Shown in pieces: positions 46,407 to 57,800 of a DNA stretch of 64,000 bases. Location of the stretch: positions 62,001 through 126,000 of the forward strand of contig QXCR01000104.1 of NCBI GenBank assembly GCA_004380135.1, written 5' to 3'. A program made the translations under genes and the position numbers. How positions within the stretch are numbered: the first letter of the stretch is position 1; each line of letters opens with the position of its first letter. The notes under the pieces are model-generated. The model worked only from the letters and a program-made list of their open reading frames with translations, had not been told where the DNA came from and searched no databases. The stretch comes from Stemphylium vesicarium. Its lineage: Eukaryota; Ascomycota; Dothideomycetes; Pleosporales; Pleosporaceae.

Positions 46407-48024
46407 ATGTTGTCGCACCTTCTCGCGGCTGGGCTTTTGGGCCTAGCAAAGACTTCCGAAGCAAGTTATGGCTTCTATGTCGGAAAGGCACTCACCCATG
46501 ATGGCAGCGTCATGTTGGGCGGAACGGGAGAGGAAGTATCCTCGCATTGGCTCCAAATCTTCCCAGCAAAGCACCACGAAGCGAATGCGACCATCACCGT
46601 CGGTGTTACTGAGGATGCATCGATGCCAGGCCAGTTGATGAATATCTCGCAAGTACCCCATACGTTCCGGTATCTCTCCATGGAATACTCCGATTTCGAG
46701 GGATTTCCGGCGCCTCTCACAAACGGTGGCGTCAATGAGAAGGGCGTCGCTGTACGCGACATCTGGGCTCAGAACCGCGACGATCTCATTGCTATGACCC
46801 CGAACCCGCAAACGGGGCTGCAGTACTCCGATCTGGCTCGCATTGTGATGGAAAGAGCGCGCACCGCGCGGGAAGGTGTTGAGATCATCGGACAGTTGAT
46901 CGCCGAGTACGGCTACGCCGATTATGGTGGTAACTCACACCTTATCGCTGATGCGAACGAAGGATGGGTTGTATGGCAGATGTCGGGAGGACAAAAGCTA
47001 TGGGCGGCGGAACGCCTAGGCGACGATGACGTGCGCGTCCTGTACCCTGGCTACATCGAAGACTTCCCAGTCGACTTTGCCAACAGCTCCGACTACATGG
47101 GTAGCCCAAACATCGTGAGCTTTGCGGTCGAGCAAGGCTGGTGGAACCCGAATGGCACCGAGCCTTTTAACATTTTCAACGCATATGCGCCCCAGGAAGA
47201 AGGCTACACTGCGCGGGATGGCGGAGCGAAGTACATGTCCCAAGCTGCGTTGGAGGATGCGACACGCGCGATGGCTCCTGTGACCGAGAAGGACCTCATC
47301 CAGCGCGTGCGTGACTACCGTATCTCAGACGATGAAGCAGGCTACGGTCAAGTCGTGTCGCTCCGCGCAGACATGGATCCTGACCTCATCCGCATCTGGG
47401 TCGCGCCTACCAGCTCCGTAACTGCGCCTTTCAACCCCTGGTGGCTGGGCGTAAACAGTGTGCCGCCCGAGTATGGACTACATCGCTACTTGTACAAGGA
47501 TGCTGCATCAAACTTTTTGGACACCGACTACCAGTTCCAAGAAGCCACACAATTCGCTGGACGCATTTTCAAGCAGGTGCTCTACTACACATGCTCGGAC
47601 CCGGAAACATACCTTCCTATCGTTCAGAACATGCTTCATGGCTTCGAAAACGCGTCTTTCGCTGATATGGAATGGGTCGAGCAGAGTGCTCATACTCTTG
47701 TAGCAAATGGACAGCGGGAGCATGCGCTTGAATTTTTGACGTTCTATGCACACGCAAGGGCGGAGAAGGCACTCGCGTTGGGAAACACGATGGTTGATGC
47801 GCTTGATGCTTATGTTAAGCTTATGGGACAGTTCCGCATGCCGAGTGGCGGCCGCATCAATGACCCTGGACTCGGGGCTGAAACTGTAAACTGCTTGGTG
47901 GGATGGGATCCGGTAAGTTCAAGTGGTCTTTCGGAAAGCTCCACGAACCATACTAACGTTACGGTTCTAGGATCAACCGGCGGACAAGCAGAGACCCTTG
48001 AAGAAGTTCCGACGGCAGGTCTGA
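46407..48024 (+). CDS. Secreted C69/U34-family dipeptidase-like protein
   Basis: Predicted 519-aa N-terminal-nucleophile hydrolase. Exons are 46407-47912 and 47971-48024. The 58-bp intron (GTAAGT, CTAAC, TTCTAG) is itself open, so unspliced reading would give a longer, atypical Ser/Thr tail. The spliced end is DQPADKQRPLKKF. A signal peptide ends at SEA, residue 19. The mature protein would begin SYGFYVGKALTHDGSVMLGG, where dipeptidases of the family begin with Cys. Other family blocks are intact: PLTNGGVNEKGVAVRD, SDLARIVMERARTAREGVEIIG, YGGNSHLIADANEGWVVW, VLYPGYI. Seven or so NxS/T sites fit secretion. The start was taken at MLSHLLAAG. Confidence 0.9.
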
Positions 48025-50004
48025 GTTGGATAGCCGCAGTTCAACCACTACAATGACACGTTGATCTCGCTCAGCACATTCTTCTGACTAATTAAATTAG
48101 GCCAACGTGAACAAGACGTTCAGCACCGCTAGCCAGACTTGACTCTCGGAAGCGGGAACCGCTACCGAAGGCTTGTGATGGTCGCCCTACCCACGAGGCT
48201 GGCTGAAACGTAACACTCTAGGCCCGGCCCCGCGTATGTTGGCCACCCACTTCCCAGGTTAACTCCTACCGTATTCGTACTATGGGCTCTGAATGCACCC
48301 GTGCCCGCATGCATACCGATTACGCGGGCCTGGATTTACCCGGTCATCTCCCAACGGCTTCGAGAAGCAATACCCCATAACAGTGGGGCCAGGCCAACAT
48401 CGTTTTGACCTATAAATGTTTCTACAGGAGTTGTCACCAAGTCTTCGTGTTTTTGTACGCATCGCTTCCTAGAGCCTGTGCCTTACCGCGGTGAAGGCTG
48501 ATATATCCCACGCGGGAGTGAACCACCAAGGCTAGGAAAAGTGTGATTTGACATGCATGATGCAGTCTTTAGATGCATAAAAGACGGCAAGATGCGCAGG
48601 AGGAGCGGGCCGCACATGCTCGGTGACCCGAAGCCCAGTGGTCGGTAAGCTTGTTGACATGCTGAACACACGGAACAGGCAGGAGGAAAGTGGGACGCTT
48701 TGCTGCCTCAGCATTAGCTATAAGCTAATGCTACCTATCAGACTTACAGCTTCAAGTGTAAAGAGGGACCATGCATATCGCGTTAGGATGACAAGTCGAC
48801 AACGGAGCTAGTCATTATTGGCTCACGCTACCACCGGTCCATAGCCTCGAATCAAACATAACGCCCCGATTCAAGTAAGCAGCTCGATTATGATGACGAT
48901 GGTTGAGACCCAGGAACCACTTGCTAGGTAGGCAAGGGCCACCAACACCTAGCTGTAAGACTTCCTGCATCTTACTAACCCTTTTCTATCATTCCTAGCG
49001 TATAATCGGGGCGTGCGGCATCCCAGTCAGCAGTTACAGTAAGAGTTTCTGAAGCCTTCTCAAAATAGGCTAGATTTCAGAAATCTTCGTCGTTTGCCGC
49101 CGCTAGGAAAACGACATTCCCTCAGCCGATTAGCAAACCCAAAAAGAGATTAATTAGTGAAGAATCTTGGACCCTGCCGTCTTTTATTCGCGCAAAATTA
49201 GCTGTGGCGCGACTTAAGATGTCGATGGTATGCATATAATCCACACGTAAAATGGCGCTGTGGTACTGGGGCCCTCGCGAATCAATCCATATCTTTAATA
49301 GAGGTTTAGTCGTTTTAGTAGCGTCGTTGGTGGCAAGATATACATAGCGAAGCCTGAAATCAAGTGGACTCTAGACCGGTGACTAGGCGTCTGCCATATC
49401 CACTGCAGGTGGGTAGAGACGAGCTTGGCATCAACCAACAGACTGACAGGCCACCACTCTTACAAAACCTCGCCCTTGGGGTATGCATCAATACGATGAC
49501 ACAGATGTACCCCAATTCATCACATCTGTTCTCAAATTTTCGATCGGCTTTCAATGCTTGTCACTTGTTGAACGCCTAACTGCACCAACTGTCGTTCCCC
49601 GCTTTGATGCAAGAGAATGCTCGCTTAACGTGAGCCAGACTGACGAAAAAGAAATTCAGTTGATACTTCATTGGTATCCTGCTAGTTCTTTCGCGGATGC
49701 TGACAGTGCTGGTCATACGTGGGGTGCGCCATGTGAGGTACGTTCTACATCCGAGCTTACAGCACCAACAACAGTAGGGTTCAAAATGGCTCGCATCAGC
49801 TTCTTCGCCGACCTATTCAAGCGGTTATAGCGCATGTTGCCGATCTAGGTTCGTGGTGTGGGTTGGTATGTGTGGGACTGGTTGCTGAAGTATAAGAATG
49901 TCGTTCGTCCCCCCATAAATCACTCACTACCCAAGCTTCCATCTACCCTCGCCTACACTCTCTCCTGATAAATAATCCAGTCCAAATATTTAGATTCATT
50001 CAAA
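48025..50004. other. Intergenic (2 kb), no gene seen
   Basis: Mostly short frames. The 48800-49330 part is AT-richer. A 115-codon plus frame at 49483-49830 has no domain. A TATA box for the next gene is at 49891. Confidence 0.5.
49891..49896 (+). promoter_or_regulatory. TATA box of the small secreted protein gene
   Basis: TATAAG about 110 bp before the ATG, followed by a CT-rich leader. Confidence 0.45.
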
Positions 50005-50420
50005 ATGTACGCTGTTACTCTCATCCTCGCTACGGTCAGCCTTGCCACTGCTTTCCCAGCCTCTGGGTTCTCTCCTCGCCAGGCCGCTCAAGTAGCTTCC
50101 GTCGACCGTTACACAGGGCCTGCCTGTACCGAAACCGTCTGCAACAAGGCTGGCTCTGGAGACCTTTGGCCTGGGTGCAACGCTATCACAGATGCATGCC
50201 AGAACAGTGTAGGCCTTAACTACGCTAATGCTGGCTGCAAGTGTAAGTATTCATCATCAGGAAAAGCGGATATTTTTAAGTTATGCTAGACTACTGACTA
50301 TAAATAGTGACCATCTTTACGGATTCAGCCTGCAGCAGTGCCGAGTCCGTTAAGGTGGCTGGGCCGGGGATATGCTACGATCTCAGCTCTCCTATCAAGA
50401 GTATTCAAGTCACTTGCTAG
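50005..50420 (+). CDS. Small secreted cysteine-rich protein (8 Cys)
   Basis: Predicted 116-aa protein from exons 50005-50242 and 50308-50420; the 65-bp intron (GTAAGT..AATAG) is phase 1. The signal peptide MYAVTLILATVSLATA is followed by a short segment ending SPRQ (possible processing site). The mature part holds eight cysteines (41, 46, 58, 65, 78, 88, 102, 116), an even number compatible with four disulfides, the last being the C-terminal residue. No named domain is recognised. Size, secretion and cysteine content match effector-like or surface-active fungal proteins; this is a class description, not a function. It has its own TATA box and sits isolated between intergenic stretches. Confidence 0.82.
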
Positions 50421-50671
50421 AAGAGGTTGCAAGTTTGTGTGACACTATATGGCTGTCGCGAGGTGTGGGGGCGCTGTTAAGCGGAGAGATATGATCTCAT
50501 GATCGGACTTGAGTAGATTTTGCCGCAAGGCACAGAAAGGCTGCACGACTGCTATCCAACATAGACGTCCGCAGCAGTTTGTAGTTGAATTCACCACACC
50601 ACCTCCAACTCATCGCCATGGCTTTAATCATGTGTAAAGAAAGTGAATCGGTGACTCCTCGAGTGCTTCAC

Positions 50672-51263
50672 TCAACCCCTCCTCACCACACCAGCCAAGG
50701 CCACAACGCCAGTGACCAATGGCATGCCTACCCTCCCAAAGTTCCTTCGCTGCCACATTCCCAGCAAAACTCTCAGCTCTTTCTTCAATTCCCCCTCCTT
50801 CTTCGCTGTAACGCCACCGCGCTCAAGCTCCAGCCCAATCTCATCCGCGCGATCGTTAATGGGGAAGATGAAGTAAATTTCATACGGCGCAACCAGTATC
50901 AAAAAGCAGAAACATCCGGCCCATACCTTCCATTTCTCCGCTTCTACTGCATCGGAGAGTTGAGATGTTAGGATACCAGTGATGAGTAGCGAGGCGCCCA
51001 GGGCGCGGGAAGAGGTGAGGAGGTATTGGCCGCCCCAGTCGAAGGTCTGCTTGAATTGTTTGACGGCAAGTTTGGGTGGAAGAAGCTTTGTCAAGGGCAT
51101 TATCCAGAGAGATAGGCATGATGAGAGGCCTTCATAGTAGCTGTTAGCTATAGAGAAGTGGAGAAGGCTAGGGTGGGTGATGCGCACCAGCGAGGAAGAT
51201 GAGACTCGTTATGACGGCGATTTGGAAAGTTTGTAAGAGCGTGGTAAAAGTGCTGGGTTCCAT
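50672..51263 (-). CDS. DUF1772 membrane protein, anthrone-oxygenase-like
   Basis: Predicted 177-aa four-helix membrane protein. Exons are 51188-51263 and 50672-51129, with a 58-bp intron (GTGCGC donor, GCTAAC branch, GAAG acceptor; phase 1). The spliced start is MEPSTFTTLLQTFQIAV...FLAGLSSCLSL. The last third contains the DUF1772 block LVAPYEIYFIFPINDRADEIGLELE and the ending LLGMWQRRNFGRVGMPLVTGVVALAGVV. Relatives include small cofactor-free oxygenases that convert anthrones to anthraquinones, as well as many uncharacterised proteins. Divergent from an AvfA/MdpK-like gene 553 bp away, which favours the anthraquinone-type role. No polyketide synthase is in the window. Confidence 0.82.
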
Positions 51264-51816
51264 GACAGGCGTCTCTTCGTGATTTTGGATGCCCGTTTCA
51301 CGGAGGTATGCGTTCTAAATGTACCTGTCAACGGGGGGTAATACCGGGCGTCGTGATTCCTGAGCCCGATCCTTTAGTCGCTGACGTTTTCGAAATACGC
51401 TCTATGTAAGCACCAAGACGTTTTTCTTGCCATCTTCGCACTATCCATCAAGCCTCGCGTCGCACATGCGAGATGCCCGACATAGCAGGTGTGGTGAGGC
51501 ACCTTTGGCCGCGAACGCTGAATCGGTAGCTCCGCCGATGAAGCCGCAGTGCGCTGATTGGCCGTGCTGCAAAATCCCGTAGTGCATTTTCGCACCGAAC
51601 GTTCCGAACGCCCGAAGCCTGCGCTGTTCGCGTTCTTCGGGGTCCGGGAGGATCAAGACGAGCGCGCGATGACGCTTTGCGATAACTTGGACATGGGGAG
51701 AATTGCTGTAGAGAAATTGCAGAACTGGTATATATGGAAGCGCAATCTGAAAATTGTGCGAATTGCAAAGATCACATCAAACAACAACTTGAGCGAGCAT
51801 CCCAATTGTTTCAAAT
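51264..51816. other. Divergent promoter of DUF1772 and AvfA-like genes
   Basis: No gene. It contains TCGCA-CA-TGCGA (51460-51471), a GAACGTTC palindrome near 51597-51604, and TATATAT (51729-51735) 82 bp before the AvfA-like ATG. Confidence 0.6.
51460..51471. promoter_or_regulatory. TCGCA-N2-TGCGA inverted repeat, candidate regulator site
   Basis: A perfect 5-bp inverted repeat around 2 bp, also readable as TCG-N6-CGA. AflR-type zinc-cluster regulators bind TCG..CGA palindromes (classically N5), so a pathway regulator is a possible binder. Confidence 0.35.
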
Positions 51817-52593
51817 ATGTCCGCGTACGCCATCCTCGGAGCGACAGGGTCGACCGGCCACAGCATTCTCAAACTCCTTGGCCCATCTCCGGACAAGGAC
51901 ATCCATGTCCTGGTTCGCTCACGCGCGAAACTCGAACAGATGTACCCTTCTCTTTCCGAGAGGAAAAACATCAAGGTTTTCGAAGGAAGCATCTCAGACC
52001 ACGACGTACTAGCGCAATGCTTAGCTGGAACGAAAGCCGCTTTCTTGACCGTTGCGGTCAAACATAACGAGCCCGGATGTTCCATCGCAAGAGACACTGC
52101 ATACGCTGTCGTATCAGCGCTGAAAACGTTGAGAAAGCAGGATAGATTGTTCAAGGTACCCAGCCTGGTAGTGTTGAGCTCTGCCAGTTTAGACGACAAG
52201 TTTTGGAAGGATATCCCCGAGATTTTCCACAACACCATGTACCACGCCGCATATTACATATACGAAGACCTCCGCCGCGCGGAAGCCTATCTGCGAGAAC
52301 AGGAGTCCTGGCTGAGCAGTACTTTTGTCATGCCCGGCGGATTATCAGAGGATGATGTGCAAAGAGGCCACAAGCTTAGTACAGAAAGACAACAAACGTT
52401 CATTGGGTATCTAGATCTGGCGGGAGCGATGATAGAGGTTGCGGACGAGGAGGGCGGAAAATGGGATGGTGAGCATGTGAGCGTTACACTCAAGCCTGGA
52501 CAGAAGGGCAAGATGGAGTGGCGGGTACCGATTTTCGTGGTCAAGGGATTGTTATGTTACTATTTCCCTTGGGTGTTCAAGTATCTGCCTTGA
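51817..52593 (+). CDS. NmrA-like NAD(P)-binding oxidoreductase, averufin-oxidase AvfA/MdpK type
   Basis: A 258-aa single-exon protein of the atypical SDR/NmrA class. The cofactor motif GATGSTG (8-14) follows MSAYAILG. Family blocks: GTKAAFLTVAVKHNEPGCSIARDTA, VPSLVVLSSASLDDKFW, YIYEDLRRAEAYLREQESWLSSTFVMPGGL, TFIGYLDLAGAMIEVADEE, and the C-terminal hydrophobic YYFPWVFKYLP. These match oxidoreductases of aflatoxin, monodictyphenone and geodin-type polyketide clusters, where they act on anthraquinone or averufin-like intermediates. No catalytic YxxxK is evident, as usual for this group. Divergently paired with the DUF1772 gene; TATA at 51729. Confidence 0.88.
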   Translation: MSAYAILGATGSTGHSILKLLGPSPDKDIHVLVRSRAKLEQMYPSLSERKNIKVFEGSISDHDVLAQCLAGTKAAFLTVAVKHNEPGCSIARDTAYAVVSALKTLRKQDRLFKVPSLVVLSSASLDDKFWKDIPEIFHNTMYHAAYYIYEDLRRAEAYLREQESWLSSTFVMPGGLSEDDVQRGHKLSTERQQTFIGYLDLAGAMIEVADEEGGKWDGEHVSVTLKPGQKGKMEWRVPIFVVKGLLCYYFPWVFKYLP

Positions 52594-53175
52594 GATAAAG
52601 GTCATGGAAGGAAATATGAACAGTCTTCAGCGGCAAGAAAATCTGTGCAGAAGGGGGTTGTATTGTGAGAGAGAGGAATTTCAGCATTTGGTTCAGTACC
52701 TACATGTAGACTAAGATGGGAAGAGTTTAGCGTTGTGTGTGACGTAATGGTACACGTGATTGCGCGCCCGGGTGAAGCTACCTACCAAGCTCAATGTTGA
52801 ATCTAGTAGCACTCATATCACCTTCTTTCTTCATATCGAATACTATATCCCAAATGTTAGCTAACGGGAATCACTCGTCTGGTCCTATAAGCAATACCGA
52901 AGCTTGAAGCGCAGGGGTAGACCACCATTGGAAGTACTGACGGAGAGGGAGCTCGTGAGCGGATGCTACGTTCATAGCGTCACGGCTGGCGAACTGGTGG
53001 AGCAAGTTGGAAGCAAGGATCTTGATCACGTGAAGATTTTCCTTTATTAACGCCATTCGGGTTTGGTACAGCAAAGCCGGGCCGTTGGAAAGACATTTGA
53101 TGATATTGACCCCAAGTAATTTCTTTTTCCTTGTTAGACATGGACATGGCAATCACAGTGTATTGAACCATCCTT
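52594..53175. other. Intergenic, convergent 3' regions
   Basis: Two overlapping 74-93 codon minus frames (52871-53204) have no motif. No repeat seen. Confidence 0.5.
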
Positions 53176-54660
53176 CTACTTGAACGGACTTGCAACTCTA
53201 TCAATCGGACTACCTGTCCTGCCCGTTCCTACGCCAGATGCCAGGAGCTCCAGTCTAGAGGCCTGGACACGGTGTTTCTTCATGACCTCGACCCACTCTT
53301 CCTCTATGTCCCTCTCCTCGGTATCGCCATGCTCTGCACTGTCTTCCAACTCTGCGCGCAAGTCTTCTTCTAGCAGGGCAATCATGATGCTAAAGTCTGC
53401 ACCCAGCCTACCTAACGAACCAGCGCAATAGAGTACCTGGGTCAGAAGCGAGTCTCTTGCCGAGCGATCCTGTACGTTGGGGAGATAGGCGCGCAGGGTA
53501 TCGAACAGCATCTCGACAAGATGCAGTGGGAAAGTAGCTAAGGCTGGAGGAATTGGTTGAAGTGGGTTGTTTGCCGTGCTAACGGGCTTCATAGCGGGGG
53601 CTGCCGCGTCTTCGGAGCCTGGAGCTGGCAGGGCCGAAGGAAAGATACTCTTGTACATGGATATTATGGCGAAGCTTTGTTCCCGGAAGACTTCTAGGTA
53701 TTTTTTCAGGTACTTTTCTGTTTGTTGGCCGGCTGCCCAGCCCCCAGAGTCGGCCGCTTTGGCGGGCTGGGTGGTGCGTTTTGTGGTTTCTTGGTCTGCA
53801 AGGTCGCGCAACGGGGCCAGAGCTTCGAGGATGGATTCTAAGCAGACTAGCCGGCATACGAGGAATAATGCGCCTAGTGTGCCTTCCCCGCTGCCGATGC
53901 CAGCTTGCTTGGTGGACCAGGATTCGTCTAGTTCTGGGGCTACACGTCTCAGCCAGCCAATTGTCCGCATCGCACCTGCTAGCTTTATGCCTTGCGTTTG
54001 GAGAGAGCTGATGAGGTTCGTGGTCATGGTCTTCATCTCCTGTTCGGCCTGGGCTGTGAGCGAGGACACAAGCGCAGAGTTGGGGTATAGTGTGTGCAGG
54101 CGCTTGATGTGGGCATGGAGATCCAGAGCCAAGGCATAGTTCGCGTTTGCGGTAGCGGTCGAGGAGGTCGCCTGTGCAGCGGCTGTGGAGGAGCTGATGG
54201 CGGACGAGAGGAGGGTCGGGAGATCGAGGACGTCGGACACGCGGTCAATGTTTCGCGACAGCAGCATCGCCTTTCTCCGCCGGTCTACTATGGCATTCCC
54301 GGCGCCTCTGCTGTATTTGTCTGAGAATTTTTGCGCTGCCGTCTCCAGTTTCGGGAGCTCCACCTGTACTGTTGCGGCATCGTGTCCTATCTGCGGGAGT
54401 TTATCGCGGAGGTGGTCGAGGTGATCAGTCGAGGATATTATTGGTTTATGCGATCGTTTGGAGAGGGCCTGGAGGGATCGGAGGATAGACTGTGAGCTCT
54501 GCGAAAGCGATTGTTGCTCTGAGGATGTGAGAGCTGCCAAGGATAGCGTCGTGAGACGGGACAGGTACGCGTTAGTGACAGCATCGTCTGGAGAGGGTCG
54601 CAGCTGCGCATCTTGGGCGTCAAAGTACGGGATCAACAATTCATAGAGCGGGTCAGCCAT
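53176..54660 (-). CDS. Conserved oligomeric Golgi complex subunit 8 (COG8/Dor1)
   Basis: A 494-aa intronless gene for a subunit of the COG tether, which captures vesicles for intra-Golgi retrograde transport. The Dor1 domain covers about residues 20-380: N-terminal YLSRLTTLSLAAL and SLQALSKRSHKPIISS, then helical blocks with ALALDLHAHIKRLHTLYPNS, GAMRTIGWLRRVAPELDE, and LGALFLVCRLVCLESILEAL. The C-terminal part has FPLHLVEMLFDTLRAYLP and QVLYCAGSLGRLGADFSIMIALLEEDL, and ends in an acidic then basic tail. Shorter than animal COG8 (~600 aa) but usual for filamentous fungi. Shares a 206-bp divergent promoter with the E2 gene. Confidence 0.92.
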   Translation of the reverse strand: MADPLYELLIPYFDAQDAQLRPSPDDAVTNAYLSRLTTLSLAALTSSEQQSLSQSSQSILRSLQALSKRSHKPIISSTDHLDHLRDKLPQIGHDAATVQVELPKLETAAQKFSDKYSRGAGNAIVDRRRKAMLLSRNIDRVSDVLDLPTLLSSAISSSTAAAQATSSTATANANYALALDLHAHIKRLHTLYPNSALVSSLTAQAEQEMKTMTTNLISSLQTQGIKLAGAMRTIGWLRRVAPELDESWSTKQAGIGSGEGTLGALFLVCRLVCLESILEALAPLRDLADQETTKRTTQPAKAADSGGWAAGQQTEKYLKKYLEVFREQSFAIISMYKSIFPSALPAPGSEDAAAPAMKPVSTANNPLQPIPPALATFPLHLVEMLFDTLRAYLPNVQDRSARDSLLTQVLYCAGSLGRLGADFSIMIALLEEDLRAELEDSAEHGDTEERDIEEEWVEVMKKHRVQASRLELLASGVGTGRTGSPIDRVASPFK

Positions 54661-54866
54661 GAATCTGGAAAAGAAAGCGTTTGGCTATGCCAGCAACGCG
54701 TGACGCGGATCATATAAGTGCGCGAGGTTGACGCAGGTACTGACGTGGGGGTCGTCGCCGACGGAGGTGCCAGGCCATTGCCCGCATCCCTGTCCACTTT
54801 CATGCCTAGCACGGCTTCACATGCGGCGGGCCCTAGGGTTGAGCCCGCCGTGGGCAACAACTAATC

Positions 54867-57800
54867 ATGGACCGTGACAACTCGCACTCTGATATCCCCA
54901 ATACTTCAGGCGACGGCCCCAATAGTGAATCGCAGGCAAACATCGTGGAGCGCTTTCTCTCCCAACTATTTCAGGATCGTCTTCTCACCGACAGGAGCCT
55001 TGCGGGCGACGAAGCTCCACCCATTTCGCCGCGATCCATACCACGCAACAATCTCAGACCCTTCTTCGGCGCCGCCAATACATTTTCTGCCCCGCACAAC
55101 CCAGCAGACAGAACAGAAGCGGCCGGCATCCTTCCCCCACGGTCAGCGATAGTCCAGATGCAAAACGCCCAAGATGTCGTCTTCTGCGTCGAGGATACCG
55201 TGGGGCTCAAAGACGACCGAAGTGTGGGTATAATAGAAAGATCCTTCGGCGACGTCGATTCCCACGAACCCCGCCCCCAGCGCGACTACCCCGACGACAT
55301 CGAGCGCCATGCCGACATCCCCCTACAAGACTTCACAAAATTCATGAAAGACGGCATCCCACCGAGGGGCACCGTGCTGGTATCATGGCAGACACAATAC
55401 AAGACTGAGTTGATACCAGAGTCGAAACTGCAACTGCTCGACCGAGCTCTCTACGTGGGCGATGTGGTCAAGAGGAAGGCCGAGGACCACATGAGCGGAA
55501 CAGTCATCGGCACACAGGCAGTTTGCACCCTCTTCCCGGCCATCCTGTTCAACGGCGGTCAGATCACCGAGACGACTACCGACGAACACTCAATACACCA
55601 AGTCCCGGCCGACGAGCTGATCAACGTGCACGAATTCGTCGAGGGCGCTTTGGTGGTATACGGCGACTGGGTAGGCCGTGTGGAGAATGTCTACGACGAG
55701 GTGGCCATCAGACTCTCCAACAACTCGGTCGTCGTCGTCGAGGACCCTTCGGAACTGAACCAGGACGACGCCACACTCGAACGACTTAGTGTGGGAGACA
55801 TATGCAAGACAAAAAAAGGAAACCTGCGCCGAGGGCGCTGGCGATACGGTGCATACGACCCAAGCGTACAGCCCACGGGTATGGTGGTTGAAACAAGAGC
55901 AACCGAGATCGACGTGCAATGGCTATCCAGGAGTATCACTTCACGAAATCGTGCTTTCGCCGCAGACGAGCCCCCAGCAACTCTTGGCCGAGACGAGTTC
56001 GAGAGCCCCAACTTTTACAAGTACGATGCATCTGGTGGCACCGCGTCCATACTCCCTCTCTCCGAGAACGGCGTCGACAAATCATACCATGTCACTGATG
56101 TGGCTGTGGGCGATCGTGTCCGCTTCAAGGATATCTCTGGCGCCTCCGTCAAGTACGACGGCACCCACAAGCTATCAGATGGACATTCGCAAGGGAAAGT
56201 GACGCGCATACCGCGAGAGGACCACTTGGGTTATGACCTCAACGTCTTTCTAGTCTTACAGACTCATAGCCAGGTAACCGTACAATGGCAAGACCTGTCA
56301 ATAACACATGACCTCAGCTCTGCGCTATTGCCCGACCCCAACGTTGAAGATGACGATGAGGTCTGGCCGGGCGAGGTCGTCTTTTCCAAACAAGTACGTG
56401 ACGAAGATAACGCAGCAGACTCCGAGACAAAGAAGCCTTCCAAAGTGGGTGTTGTCCAGACTGTCAAAGGCCGGGATCGGATAGCAACGGTACGATGGTT
56501 CAAGAACCCCTCTGTAGAGTTCTTCGGTAATGACCTGCTTCCGCCATGCACCACAGGCGAGCTAAGCGACGCTATCGAGGATGTCAGTTTGTATGATATC
56601 TACTCATTGCAAGCGCTTACCCGAAGACGTGGAGACTTCGTCATCCTAGACCCCGACAACATCGAAGGGGTTCAGACACTCAACGTTACCGGACCCAACT
56701 GGTTTGGCGAGGTCATTGATCTAGGCTTAGATGGCAAGCTAACTATTCGTCTTGGCGCGGCCAAGCCCGTGGTTGATGTCAAGGTCCCCTACGAATGTGT
56801 CCATCTTGCTTATAGCAGTGATATGGCTGATGACTTTGTCAATCCTATGGGAGAACTTGATGGGGACTCCATCGAAGACTCTGACGAAGATGATGATTCA
56901 GACTTCGATACTGCTTCCTTCAACGAGATGTGGATTGAGTACGAGGGTATGGACGGCGAGCCACCGCCCGGGGATGAGGGTGACTGGTCAACCGAGGACG
57001 AGGAAGAAGATGACGACGATGATGACGATGAATCAATGCCAGATCTTATCGACGTCACGGCAGAAGACGTAGATACAACAAAAACCACACCTGAAACCAA
57101 GTCACCCCCAACGAAAGAAGAGAAACCGGATGCACAGCCAGCGGCAGAGATGGAAGATACGCTAATGGACCAAGACCAGACTGAATTATCTACGGCGGGG
57201 CCAGCATCCTTTGTAATCCTTGACACTCCCCCGCCAATGTCGCATCGCTACATCAACCATTCGTCGGCGTCATCGTCCTCTTTCATGCGTCGTATCGCAA
57301 AAGAACACAAGATCCTGCGCAGCGCATTACCGCCTGGCATCTTCGTGCGGACCTGGGAATCTCGACTCGATCTCCTACGCGTGCTTATGATCGGCCCCAA
57401 CGACACTCCCTACGAATTCGCACCCTTTGTCATCGACTTCCACCTCGGCTCTTCCTACCCCCAGCAGGCGCCTGAGGCATTCTTCCACAGCTGGACAAAT
57501 GGACAAGGAGCAGTCAACCCCAACCTGTACGAAGACGGCAAGATCTGTCTGAGTCTACTGGGAACATGGCATACGGATGAAAGGAACGAGAGCTGGAGTC
57601 CGGCCAAAAGTACGTTACTTCAGGTTCTGGTTTCGATAATGGGCCTTGTACTTGTGAAAGAGCCTTATTACAACGAAGCGGGATATGATGTCCATCGTTC
57701 AGCGCCAGAGACAAAGCTGAGTAGCGCGTTGTACACAGAGCGAGCGTACTTCCGTGCGAGAGCCTTCATACATCACGCCCTCACCCATGAAGTCGAGCCC

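Noticed and set aside
49483..49830. 115-codon plus frame upstream of the small secreted protein gene
   Set aside because: No motif or start context, and it sits in promoter DNA.
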